DNA of 40,614 nt from CAZQLE01 sp964593905 (GTDB lineage: Bacteria > Chloroflexota > Anaerolineae > Anaerolineales > Anaerolineaceae). The notes under the pieces were generated by a model. That model had not been told where the DNA came from. It did no database searches and worked only from the letters and a program-made list of their open reading frames with translations. This document shows positions 7,235 through 14,722 of this stretch, piece after piece (position 1 is the first letter of the stretch; every line of letters begins with the position of its first letter). Location of the stretch: assembly GCA_964593905.1 (NCBI GenBank), contig CAZQLE010000007.1, positions 1 through 40,614 on the forward strand, read 5' to 3'. The translations under genes and the position numbers were made by a program.

Positions 7235-8755
7235 ATGAACACTCCCATTTTAGAGATGCGGAATATTACAAAAGAATTTCCGGGCGTGAAAGCATTGAAT
7301 AATGTAAGCTTTCAGGTTGCCAGGAATGAAATTCATGGGCTGGTGGGAGAGAACGGCGCTGGTAAATCCACCCTGATGAAAGTGGTCAGCGGGGTGTATC
7401 CGTTTGGTGAATACAGCGGCGATATTTTGATCGGGGGTGAAGAACAGCGCTTTTCCAGCATCAGCGATAGCGAAAAAGTGGGCATTGCCATCATTTATCA
7501 AGAGCTGGCGCTGATTCCCGATATGACCGTGTATGAGAATATTTTTCTCGGCAATGAAATTAAGCACGGAATTCGGATCGATTGGAATGAGACCATCAAG
7601 CGCGCAAATGAGATGCTGCGCAAAGTTGGGCTGGATGTAAACCCCGAAGCCAAGGTGAAAGATCTGGGCGTGGGAAAGCAGCAGTTGGTTGAAATCGCGA
7701 AGGCATTGAGCCGGGATGTTAAACTGCTGATCCTTGACGAGCCCACCTCTGCTTTAAACGAAGATGATAGTGAAAATCTGCTGAATCTGTTGCGTGAATT
7801 AAAAGAGCAGGGTGTTACTTCTGTAATTATTTCTCATAAACTAAAAGAAGTCATTGAAATTGCCGATACGATTACCGTGTTGCGCGATGGTCAGACCATT
7901 TGCACCCTGAACAACACTGAAGCAGAAGTTTCAGAGAATGTGTTAATCAAACACATGGTGGGACGCGAAATTGACAACATTTATCCCAGACGCCAGCATG
8001 AACGCTCTCATGAGGTGGTGCTTGCGGTTAAGGATTGGAATGTTTACAACCCGGCCCTGGGGCGGGTTGTATTAAAGGATGTCAATTTCAATTTGAAAAA
8101 AGGCGAGATCGTCGGTTTTGCCGGGCTGATGGGTTCAGGGCGAACCGAGCTGGCCTTGAGTATGTTTGGCAACCCGGATCATTATCATATCAACGGACAG
8201 TTGGAATTAAAGGGTGAGAAAAAATCCTTTAAACACCCGCAAGAAGCAATTCATGCCGGGATGGCCTATGTGACCGAAGACCGCAAGGGCGATGGGCTGA
8301 TTTTGATCCAGGATGTGAAACAAAACATTACCCTGGCGAATTTACGCGAAATTGCCACCCGCGGCGTGGTGGATAATAATGCCGAAGTGCAGATTGCTAA
8401 CGAATATCGACAGTCTTTGAATATTAAGACCCCGACCGTTGAACAAAAAGTTTCCAATCTGAGTGGTGGAAACCAGCAAAAGGTGTGCCTTGGAAAATGG
8501 TTGTTTGTAAAGCCCGATGTCTTGATCCTCGATGAGCCGACCCGCGGTATCGATGTGGGTGCAAAGTTTGAGATTTATACGATCATGACCCGGCTGGTTG
8601 AGCAGGGCATGAGCATTTTGATGATTTCGTCGGAGTTGTCTGAAATTCTGGGAATGAGCGATCGCGTTTATGTCGTTTCTTCTGGCAGAATCACCGGCGA
8701 GCTTCCAGTTGAGGAAGCGACACAAGAAAAGATTATGAAATTAGCAACCGATTGA
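7235..8755 (+). CDS. gguA: GguA/MmsA-type sugar ABC importer ATPase (two ABC domains)
   Basis: A 506-residue cytoplasmic ATPase of the CUT2 type with two fused ABC domains. The first has Walker A GENGAGKST near residue 39, a signature-like LGVGKQQ, and Walker B LLILDEPTSAL. The second has the degenerate Walker A GLMGSGRTE usual for this family, the signature LSGGNQQK, and VLILDEPTRGIDVGAK. GEYSGDI and the SISDSEKVGIAIIYQELAL region match GguA/MmsA, which power import of several monosaccharides through GguB/MmsB. The ATG at 7235 is chosen because GGAG lies five bases upstream; an in-frame ATG at 7178 falls inside a hairpin. The stop is 11 bases ahead of the permease start, so the two are co-translated. 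Confidence 0.93.
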   Translation: MNTPILEMRNITKEFPGVKALNNVSFQVARNEIHGLVGENGAGKSTLMKVVSGVYPFGEYSGDILIGGEEQRFSSISDSEKVGIAIIYQELALIPDMTVYENIFLGNEIKHGIRIDWNETIKRANEMLRKVGLDVNPEAKVKDLGVGKQQLVEIAKALSRDVKLLILDEPTSALNEDDSENLLNLLRELKEQGVTSVIISHKLKEVIEIADTITVLRDGQTICTLNNTEAEVSENVLIKHMVGREIDNIYPRRQHERSHEVVLAVKDWNVYNPALGRVVLKDVNFNLKKGEIVGFAGLMGSGRTELALSMFGNPDHYHINGQLELKGEKKSFKHPQEAIHAGMAYVTEDRKGDGLILIQDVKQNITLANLREIATRGVVDNNAEVQIANEYRQSLNIKTPTVEQKVSNLSGGNQQKVCLGKWLFVKPDVLILDEPTRGIDVGAKFEIYTIMTRLVEQGMSILMISSELSEILGMSDRVYVVSSGRITGELPVEEATQEKIMKLATD

Positions 8756-8766
8756 GGAGGCTCAAG

Positions 8767-10017
8767 ATGGCGAATGTTCAAAAGTTATCCCCTGAGACTG
8801 CAAATCAGGATACCCGTACCGCCGCGGCCCAGGGCTCGTTTCTGGCAAATACCCAGAAAGTGTTGAGCCAGAATATTCGCGAATACGGTATGTATATCGC
8901 GCTGTTTGTGATTATGGCGTTTTTCACGATTACCACCGACGGCATTTTTATCTCCTCGCGTAATATCAGCAACCTGTTGAATCAGACCGGTTATATCGCG
9001 GTGCTGGCAGTGGGTATGACCCTGGTGATTGTCATCCGGCATATCGATCTTTCGGTCGGTTTTCTGGCGGGTTTCATCGGCGCGCTGGCAGCGATATCGC
9101 TGGTGTTCTGGGGAATGCCCGTGTATGTCTCCATTCCGTTTGTGCTGCTGGTCGGTGTTCTGGCCGGTGTCTTGATCGGTTTTCTGGTCGCGCAGATGGG
9201 CATTCCTTCGTTTGTGGCAACGTTGGCGGCCATGTTGGTTTATCGCGGTGCGCTGCTGCTGGTGACGGCCGGCACGGGTACCATCATCATCCCCGATGCG
9301 ACTTTTAATGCAATTGGCAACGGCTTTATCCCCGATTTTCCTGATATGGGCTTTTTGCCGGGCGTTCACAAATTGACCCTGGTGCTTGGCCTTTTGGCTG
9401 CAATTTTGTTTGTGCGCAATGAACTGGTCAATCGCAAAAAGAAACAGGCTTATAACTTCGAAGTGCTGCCGCGCGACATGTTCATCCTCAAGCTGGTTTT
9501 TGTCTCAGTGATCATTGGTCTGGTAACCTGGGTGTTGGCGGGTTATAACGGCCTATCCTGGACAGTGGTGATTATGCTGGTGGTGGTTGCGATCTATCAC
9601 TTTATTTCTACCGAGACCGTGTTGGGCCGGCATATTTATGCCATTGGCGGCAACCCTGAAGCAGCCGAGTTGAGCGGTATCAATGTTAAGAAACTGACCT
9701 ACGTGGTGTTTGGTTCGATGGGTATGCTGGCGGCGCTTTCGGGCATTTTGTTTGCCTCGCGTTTGCAATCTGCCACCACAACAGCCGGCACGCTGTTTGA
9801 ACTGGATGCGATTGCCGCGGCTTATGTGGGCGGCGTTTCGGCAGCCGGTGGTGTGGGTAAGGTAACCGGTTCCATTATCGGTGCGCTGGTGATGATGTCG
9901 CTGGTCTCGGGTATGAACCTGATGGGAATCGATATCTCGCTGCAATACATTGTGCGCGGCGCCGTGCTGGCCGCCGCCGTCATCTTTGATGTGACCACCC
10001 GCAGCCGGGGCAAGTAA
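8767..10017 (+). CDS. gguB: GguB/MmsB-type sugar ABC importer permease
   Basis: A 416-residue integral membrane protein of the branched/monosaccharide permease family (BPD_transp_2). Many hydrophobic segments are visible, among them one around residues 35-55 (MYIALFVIMAFFTI) and others from about 75 to 175. The string VGMTLVIVIRHIDLSVG is the conserved signature seen in GguB/MmsB/XylH permeases, and GGNPEAAELSGI in the second half is the usual cytoplasmic ATPase-contact loop. The ATG at 8767 follows AGGAGG at 8755-8760 with six bases between; an upstream in-frame TTG at 8752 overlaps the ATPase stop and is less likely. It is the last gene of the importer operon, followed by terminator hairpins. 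Confidence 0.93.
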   Translation: MANVQKLSPETANQDTRTAAAQGSFLANTQKVLSQNIREYGMYIALFVIMAFFTITTDGIFISSRNISNLLNQTGYIAVLAVGMTLVIVIRHIDLSVGFLAGFIGALAAISLVFWGMPVYVSIPFVLLVGVLAGVLIGFLVAQMGIPSFVATLAAMLVYRGALLLVTAGTGTIIIPDATFNAIGNGFIPDFPDMGFLPGVHKLTLVLGLLAAILFVRNELVNRKKKQAYNFEVLPRDMFILKLVFVSVIIGLVTWVLAGYNGLSWTVVIMLVVVAIYHFISTETVLGRHIYAIGGNPEAAELSGINVKKLTYVVFGSMGMLAALSGILFASRLQSATTTAGTLFELDAIAAAYVGGVSAAGGVGKVTGSIIGALVMMSLVSGMNLMGIDISLQYIVRGAVLAAAVIFDVTTRSRGK

Positions 10018-10067
10018 GACTCAAAAAGTAGATACTCTCTTTCAAGTGACAATTGGGATGGGGTTGG

Positions 10068-10107
10068 AAGGATGGAGCGCTCTCCGCGAGGAGAGCGTTT
10101 CATCCTT
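10068..10107 (+). terminator. Stem-loop after the importer operon
   Basis: AAGGATG at 10068-10074 pairs with CATCCTT at 10101-10107, and CGCTCTCC at 10078-10085 pairs with GGAGAGCG at 10090-10097 around a GCGA tetraloop. There is no T run, so it may be a 3' stabilising hairpin with termination further on. Confidence 0.6.
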
Positions 10108-10274
10108 AAAATCACGAGAGGTTGAGGGAGTGTTTTGGAATTGTTGTTGTTGAATTGGCCGCAAGCTCTGAAATGGATTTTGTGGTATGTTAATTGCAGA
10201 GGCTAATCTTGTTTAAATGGTTTGCTGTGCGCATATGGAAGCGGCTGTGAATGACATGACCGGGGGGCGATTTT
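10108..10274. other. Intergenic stretch with no recognised feature
   Basis: No coding signal, RNA gene or palindrome of note was seen here between the operon hairpin and the T-run terminators. Confidence 0.5.
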
Positions 10275-10297
10275 GGCCGGATTGCGGCCGTTTTTTT
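10275..10297 (+). terminator. Rho-independent terminator (first of two)
   Basis: GGCCG at 10275-10279 pairs with CGGCC at 10285-10289 around GATTG, followed by G and seven T at 10291-10297. It ends transcription from the importer operon. Confidence 0.7.
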
Positions 10298-10302
10298 AAT
10301 CT

Positions 10303-10320
10303 GAGTCGGGAGACTCTTTT
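10303..10320 (+). terminator. Rho-independent terminator (second of two)
   Basis: GAGTC at 10303-10307 pairs with GACTC at 10312-10316 around a four-base loop and runs into TTTT. It is a short back-up terminator right after the first. Confidence 0.45.
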
Positions 10321-10377
10321 TGTTGTCTGCGGTCTGTGTTTTGATTAAACCCTACATTTGTACACCACTGTTTTAAA

Positions 10378-10415
10378 ATAGAAATAGGGCTCTAAATACA
10401 GAGTTCTATTTCTAT
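10378..10415. promoter_or_regulatory. 16-bp inverted repeat upstream of the UvrA-like gene
   Basis: ATAGAAATAG at 10378-10387 mirrors CTATTTCTAT at 10406-10415; two G-U pairs and CTCT/AGAG extend the stem to 16 bp around the loop AAATAC. It ends 60 bases ahead of the UvrA-like ATG. No T run follows, so an operator or leader hairpin is more likely than a terminator. No recognisable -35/-10 pair was found around it. Confidence 0.6.
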
Positions 10416-10475
10416 GGGCACGCTAAATGTTCTCGGAGCATTTTCAAAACCAGATACAAAAAGGATTTTGCCGTT

Positions 10476-12989
10476 ATGCCTGAAACCATCGTGATAAAAG
10501 GCGCCCGCCTGCACAACTTGAAAAACATCGATCTTACTCTGCCGAAAAACCGGCTAATCGTGTTTACCGGCCTTTCAGGTTCGGGAAAATCTACCCTGGC
10601 GTTTGACATTCTGCAACAGGAGGGTGCGCGCCAGTATATGGAATCGCTTGGGCTGGTGACCTTTGGCATGTCTCATCCGCCGGTGATCTCCATCTCGGGC
10701 CTGTCGCCCACCATCAGTGTCGATCAACATCTTACCAACCGCAGCCCGCGCTCCACAGTGGGGACTTCGACCGAGGTGTTTACCTATTTGCGGGTGCTGT
10801 TTGCCCGTCTGGGTCACCGCCCGTGCCCGGTCTGCGGCAAAGATGTGCCGCCTTCCAGCGAAATGGATACCGACCTGTTTGCCGAGGATGAGTCGGCCCC
10901 CGGTGAGGGCGAAACGGTGGCCTGTCTGCACTGCGGAGCGCGGCTGCCCGAACTGGGTATGGCGAGCTTCTCATTTAACAAACCGGCCGGGGCCTGCCCA
11001 ACCTGCACCGGCCTGGGGGTGACGGCAGATTTGCTGTTGGAGCGGGTGTTTGATCTGACCCGCAGCGTGGTCGACGGCGGGGTGCTGGTGTGGGATCCGT
11101 TCAATACCGAGCGGCTTGCGGTCACCCTGCAGCGTGCCGGAGAGCATTACGGGTTTGGCTTTGACCCCCGGCAGCCCATTGGCAGCCTGGGTGAGGCGCA
11201 GCGCGATTTGCTCTATCACGGGGTGAACAGTGAACACTTCACCCGTCATGTGCCGGGAATGAAACCACCCGCCACGGTGTTGAAGGGTAATTTTGAAGGG
11301 GTGTTGACCAATTTGCGCCGCCGTTTTTCAGAAGGGTTGTCAGAATCGGGGTTGAAGGTGAAGCAAGAGACGATTGTCGCCCGCCAGACCTGCCCCGATT
11401 GTCAGGGAACGCGGCTGCGCACCGAAAGCCGACAGGTGCGCGTGAACGGACGCAGCATCATTGAGCTTTCGAATTTGCCGTTGGAGGGGGTGGCGGCCTG
11501 GCTTGAGGCGCTGCCGGCCACCCTGAACGAAGATGAGACCGAGATCGCCCTGCCGATTATCAACGATTTGCAGGAGCGGATTCGCCGCCTGGTAATGATT
11601 GGAGTGGGGTATCTGACTCTGGAGCGCGCCACCCCCAGCCTTTCGGCGGGCGAGGCGCAGCGGCTGCGGCTGGCGGCGCTGGTGGGTTCGGGGTTGACCG
11701 GGGTCTTGTATGTGCTTGATGAACCGACCATTGGTCTGCATGAGCGCGATACAGCCCGGTTAATTACCGTGCTGCGCCAACTGCGCGATCTGGGGAATAC
11801 AGTTTTGGTGATTGAGCATGATCTGATGATGGCTGCCGCGGCCGACCACCTGGTTGAGTTTGGCCCCGGCGCGGGCAAACACGGCGGTCAGATTGTGGCG
11901 CAGGGCACCCCGCAGGAAGTGGCGGCCGACCCGAACTCGCTGACGGGCGGGTATCTTGCGGGTCGGTTGGATTTGCCGGCGCATCACCCGCGCCAGGGTG
12001 ACGCCGGGGCGCTGGCCATTCTGGGGGCGCGGGAACATAATTTGAAGAATCTGAATATTACCATCCCGCTGGGAAAGCTGGTCGCGGTAAGTGGGGTGTC
12101 TGGATCGGGAAAATCGAGCCTGATGTTTGATATTCTGGATCGGGCGGCGCAGCAGCGCTTTAACGGCGCAAAAGAGGCGCCCGGTGCGCATGATCTTATT
12201 CGTGGTTGGGAGTTTATTGATCGGGTGGTGACGGTGGACCAGTCGCCCATCGGCCGGGTGCCGCGCTCGAACGCAGCCACCTATACCGATACCTTCACGG
12301 CCATTCGTGAGGCGTTTGCCGCCACCCCGGCTGCCCGGCAGCGCGGTTTGGCCCCCGGTCATTTTTCTTTCAACACCCCCGGCGGGCGGTGCGAACGCTG
12401 TGAGGGGGCGGGTGTGCTGAATGTAAATATGCATTTTCTGCCCGATGTGCAGGTGCGCTGCCCGGTCTGCCGCGGACGGCGATTTAAGAAGGATGTGCTC
12501 TCGGTGACCTACGGCGGGGTGGATATTGCCGCGGTGCTGCAAATGACCATTGAAGAAGCGCTGCCGGTGTTTAAGAACGTGCCGGCGGCGGCAGACCGGC
12601 TGCGTCTGATGAGCGAAGTGGGGCTGGGATATTTGCAGCTTGGCCAACCGGCCACCACCCTTTCGGGGGGTGAAGCCCAGCGGGTGAAGCTGGCTAAAGA
12701 GCTGGTCAGAGGGGGCAGCGGACATACGCTGTATCTGTTGGATGAACCGACCACCGGGCTGCACCTGGCCGATATTGAGCGGCTCTTGCTGCTGTTGCAG
12801 CGGCTGGTGACGGCAGGCAACTCGGTGGTGGTGGTGGAACATCACCTGGGGATGATCCGCGCGGCGGACTGGGTGATTGATCTGGGGCCCGAAGGCGGCG
12901 AAGCGGGCGGTGAACTGCTGGGGGCCGGAACGCCCGATCAGATTGCGCAGCTTGCCGGTTCGTGGACGGGGAAGTGCCTGAGAAATTAA
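10476..12989 (+). CDS. UvrA-like ATPase lacking the UvrB-binding domain (UvrA2 class)
   Basis: An 837-residue UvrA paralogue. It has two ABC modules: Walker A GLSGSGKST at 32-40 with signature LSAGEAQR and Walker B VLDEPTIGLH, then Walker A GVSGSGKSS at 540-548 with LSGGEAQR and LLDEPTTGLH. Zinc-binding pairs are present: CPVC, then CLHC and CPTC separated by 20 residues in the first half, and CERC/CPVC in the second half. Only about 35 residues lie between CPVCGK and CLHCG, where canonical UvrA (about 940 residues) carries the roughly 130-residue UvrB-binding domain. That loss defines UvrA2-type proteins, which are linked to DNA-damage or drug tolerance rather than ordinary UvrB-dependent excision repair. 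It stands alone between terminators, with a 16-bp inverted repeat upstream. AAGGA lies 11 bases before the ATG. Confidence 0.9.
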   Translation: MPETIVIKGARLHNLKNIDLTLPKNRLIVFTGLSGSGKSTLAFDILQQEGARQYMESLGLVTFGMSHPPVISISGLSPTISVDQHLTNRSPRSTVGTSTEVFTYLRVLFARLGHRPCPVCGKDVPPSSEMDTDLFAEDESAPGEGETVACLHCGARLPELGMASFSFNKPAGACPTCTGLGVTADLLLERVFDLTRSVVDGGVLVWDPFNTERLAVTLQRAGEHYGFGFDPRQPIGSLGEAQRDLLYHGVNSEHFTRHVPGMKPPATVLKGNFEGVLTNLRRRFSEGLSESGLKVKQETIVARQTCPDCQGTRLRTESRQVRVNGRSIIELSNLPLEGVAAWLEALPATLNEDETEIALPIINDLQERIRRLVMIGVGYLTLERATPSLSAGEAQRLRLAALVGSGLTGVLYVLDEPTIGLHERDTARLITVLRQLRDLGNTVLVIEHDLMMAAAADHLVEFGPGAGKHGGQIVAQGTPQEVAADPNSLTGGYLAGRLDLPAHHPRQGDAGALAILGAREHNLKNLNITIPLGKLVAVSGVSGSGKSSLMFDILDRAAQQRFNGAKEAPGAHDLIRGWEFIDRVVTVDQSPIGRVPRSNAATYTDTFTAIREAFAATPAARQRGLAPGHFSFNTPGGRCERCEGAGVLNVNMHFLPDVQVRCPVCRGRRFKKDVLSVTYGGVDIAAVLQMTIEEALPVFKNVPAAADRLRLMSEVGLGYLQLGQPATTLSGGEAQRVKLAKELVRGGSGHTLYLLDEPTTGLHLADIERLLLLLQRLVTAGNSVVVVEHHLGMIRAADWVIDLGPEGGEAGGELLGAGTPDQIAQLAGSWTGKCLRN

Positions 12990-12993
12990 GAAC

Positions 12994-13033
12994 AAAAAAG
13001 AAGCGCGCGGGCAATTCCGCGCGCTTCTTTTTT
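12994..13033. terminator. Strong bidirectional terminator
   Basis: Seventeen bases at 12994-13010 ending GAAGCGCGCGG pair perfectly with 13017-13033, which ends in six T, around the loop GCAATT. It lies five bases after the stop of the UvrA-like gene and is flanked by A and T runs on both strands. Confidence 0.9.
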
Positions 13034-13088
13034 GCCGCACATGCTGCCCGATGTGTGGAAAACATGACAGAAATATGCCTTATGCACC

Positions 13089-13117
13089 TTTTCAGAAACC
13101 GGCGGAAGGTCTAGAAT
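13089..13117 (+). promoter_or_regulatory. Probable sigma-70 promoter for the degV gene
   Basis: TTTTCA at 13089-13094 and TAGAAT at 13112-13117 are 17 bases apart, matching the consensus at 4 and 5 of 6 positions. Transcription would start about 45 bases before the ATG at 13169. Confidence 0.5.
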
Positions 13118-13168
13118 GCAAATATCCGGCTGCAACAAGCCCGAAATATTTATTTTGGAAGTGAATCT

Positions 13169-14023
13169 ATGGCATACCGAGTTGCTCTGGTTACCGACAG
13201 TACCTGTGACATCCCTGCTGAATGGGTAAAGCAATATGACATTTTTATTGTCCCATTGACGATTGTTTTTGGCGACCAGGCTTATCTGGATCGCGAGGAG
13301 TTAACGGCAGAAGAATTTTACCGACGCTTACCGGCTGAAAAGTATCACCCCACCACCTCGCAGCCCGCGCCAGGGGTCTTTTTGGCGGCCTATCGGCGGG
13401 CGGCCGCGGAGGGTGCCGAACAGATACTGACGATCACGATCAGCAGCGCGATGAGCGGCACATTTGAATCGGCCCGGCAGGCCGCGCAAGAGTCGCCCAT
13501 TCCGGTGACGGTGCTCGATTCGAAAAATAACTCGATGGGGCTGGGCTGGCAGGTGGTGGCTGCGGCGCGCAAGCGTGAGGCCGGCGGCGATCTGGATGAG
13601 ATGGCCGCCGCGGCTCTGGCCGTGCGTGACCGGGTGGTGTATTATATTTCGCTGGATACGATTGAGTATCTGACCCGCGGCGGACGGATGGGGGATGCAG
13701 CGCGGTTCTTGAATTCGTTTTTGCAGATCAAACCCCTGATTAACGTTAAACCCGAGACCGGAACCGTGGGCGCTTCGCTCCCGGCCCGCTCGCGTAAATC
13801 GGCCATCGAAGGGTTGTATAAAGAGTTCTTCCGCAAAATTCAGTCCACGGCCAACCTGCATATTACCGTGCTGCACAATGACGCGCTGGAAGAGGCACAG
13901 GCATTGGCCGAGCGGGTCATTGCCGAATTTTCACCCGAAGAATTGTTTGTTTCGATTGTTTCTCCGGCGCTGGGGGTGCATACCGGCCCGCGCGCGATTG
14001 CACTGTGCGGGTATGCAGAATAA
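13169..14023 (+). CDS. degV: DegV family fatty-acid-binding protein
   Basis: A 284-residue protein of normal DegV length. The N-terminus VALVTDSTCDIP and the later TSQPAPG, ISSAMSGTF and YLTRGGRMG segments are the conserved motifs that form the lipid pocket in DegV/FakB proteins. Family members bind a fatty acid and hand it to a kinase such as FakA; no kinase gene is adjacent, so the partner must be elsewhere. GGAAG lies about seven bases before the ATG at 13169, and a plausible promoter lies at 13089-13117. The gene is followed by a two-part stem-loop and appears monocistronic. The name rests on family only; the physiological role is not clear from the context. Confidence 0.92.
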   Translation: MAYRVALVTDSTCDIPAEWVKQYDIFIVPLTIVFGDQAYLDREELTAEEFYRRLPAEKYHPTTSQPAPGVFLAAYRRAAAEGAEQILTITISSAMSGTFESARQAAQESPIPVTVLDSKNNSMGLGWQVVAAARKREAGGDLDEMAAAALAVRDRVVYYISLDTIEYLTRGGRMGDAARFLNSFLQIKPLINVKPETGTVGASLPARSRKSAIEGLYKEFFRKIQSTANLHITVLHNDALEEAQALAERVIAEFSPEELFVSIVSPALGVHTGPRAIALCGYAE

Positions 14024-14041
14024 GGTTTAAAGCAGTGTTCC

Positions 14042-14080
14042 CGGGTGAGAGCCGGGCCAGTAGAGCCCGCTTCTCACCCG
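14042..14080 (+). terminator. Stem-loop terminator after degV
   Basis: CGGGTGAGA at 14042-14050 pairs with TCTCACCCG at 14072-14080, and an inner CGGGC/GCCCG stem lies at 14053-14057/14065-14069. ATGTTTTACC follows, a weak T run. Confidence 0.65.
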
Positions 14081-14105
14081 ATGTTTTACCGGTTTTGTGG
14101 ATCAG

Positions 14106-14175
14106 GTGGTGCAAACAAGTGCACCACACTGTGATATTCGTTGTAAATCAGGCTGATGAATATCAGTCTGTGGTG
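14106..14175. promoter_or_regulatory. Overlapping, mutually exclusive inverted repeats
   Basis: GTGGTGCA at 14106-14113 can pair with TGCACCAC at 14120-14127. The same middle arm, as CACCACA at 14122-14128, can instead pair with TGTGGTG at 14169-14175, reinforced by TGATATTC at 14132-14139 with GAATATCA at 14158-14165. The two structures compete for one arm. They lie across the start of a decayed gene, so they may be a relic of its control region or a small mobile-element scar. Confidence 0.45.
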
Positions 14176-14400
14176 TGATACCCCTGGCCTGGATGTGCAG
14201 GTGGTGAACCAGGAATTTAAAGTATTCCTGAAATCTGTTCTCAGCCCCACCGATACCCCGCCGATTTTTGATATGGGGTGGGGCGCCGATTATCCCGACG
14301 CGAATAATTTCACCCGCGAAGTAACCCGGCCCAACATCACCCGCACCTATGAGAAGACCAGCCACAACACTTTGAAACCTGGGGTATCATCGTCGAATAA
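14156..14400 (+). pseudogene. Remnant of an oligopeptide ABC transporter binding protein (SBP family 5)
   Basis: The frame from 14156 encodes DVQVVNQEFKVFL followed by a MGWGADYPDANNFTREV segment, the typical late part of OppA/DppA-type binding proteins. It then jumps directly to TRPNITRTYEKT, which belongs near the C-terminus of such proteins, so an internal deletion is likely. From 14371 a different frame reads FETWGIIVE and stops at 14398-14400, the expected family C-terminus. A single lost base near 14369 would explain the frame change; the original frame runs on to 14428. A stop codon lies four codons upstream of the ATG, and the N-terminal 400 or so residues of the family are missing. 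A terminator hairpin still follows at 14444. Confidence 0.75.
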
Positions 14401-14443
14401 TCTGAAAGGTTGTTTCTCCCGGTTCTAAAAGCAATTCCTTTTG

Positions 14444-14480
14444 CTCAGTCCCTTTTCATGGTTGGAAAGGGACTGAGTGT
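14444..14480 (+). terminator. Stem-loop terminator after the pseudogene
   Basis: CTCAGTCCCTTT at 14444-14455 pairs perfectly with AAAGGGACTGAG at 14466-14477 around a ten-base loop; TGTTTATCC follows. It is probably the terminator of the decayed transporter gene. Confidence 0.7.
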
Positions 14481-14629
14481 TTATCCTGACCGGTTGAGAT
14501 GAGGTCATCATTTCGATTTCAGGTGGGGTGATGTGCAATAGATTTCTTGTAAGCGTGTTTTTTGATTGGGAATTGACGACTGGTCGAGAAAAAAGTGATA
14601 AAAATGCCTGGAATGTGACTCAGAATAAA

Positions 14630-14659
14630 TTGACAGCAAAGATGATGTTTGGATAAGAT
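14630..14659 (+). promoter_or_regulatory. Probable promoter of the giant peptidase gene
   Basis: A perfect TTGACA at 14630-14635 is followed after 18 bases by TAAGAT at 14654-14659. The surrounding 14500-14700 stretch is A/T-rich and otherwise empty. The start would lie about 57 bases before the ATG. Confidence 0.55.
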
Positions 14660-14722
14660 AATTATGTGTAAAAGCACAATAAATTTCAAAAAGAGACGTA
14701 ACCAACCTATAGGGGGGACATC

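Noticed and set aside
10018..10475. Search for a tRNA or other RNA gene in the long intergenic region
   Set aside because: No cloverleaf or known riboswitch pattern was seen; the region is explained by hairpins, two T-run terminators and an inverted repeat.
11760..13040. Antisense open frame of 426 codons across the UvrA-like gene
   Set aside because: The sense strand carries a complete UvrA-type protein; the antisense product is low-complexity Arg/His/Gln-rich, typical of a shadow frame, and spans the terminator.
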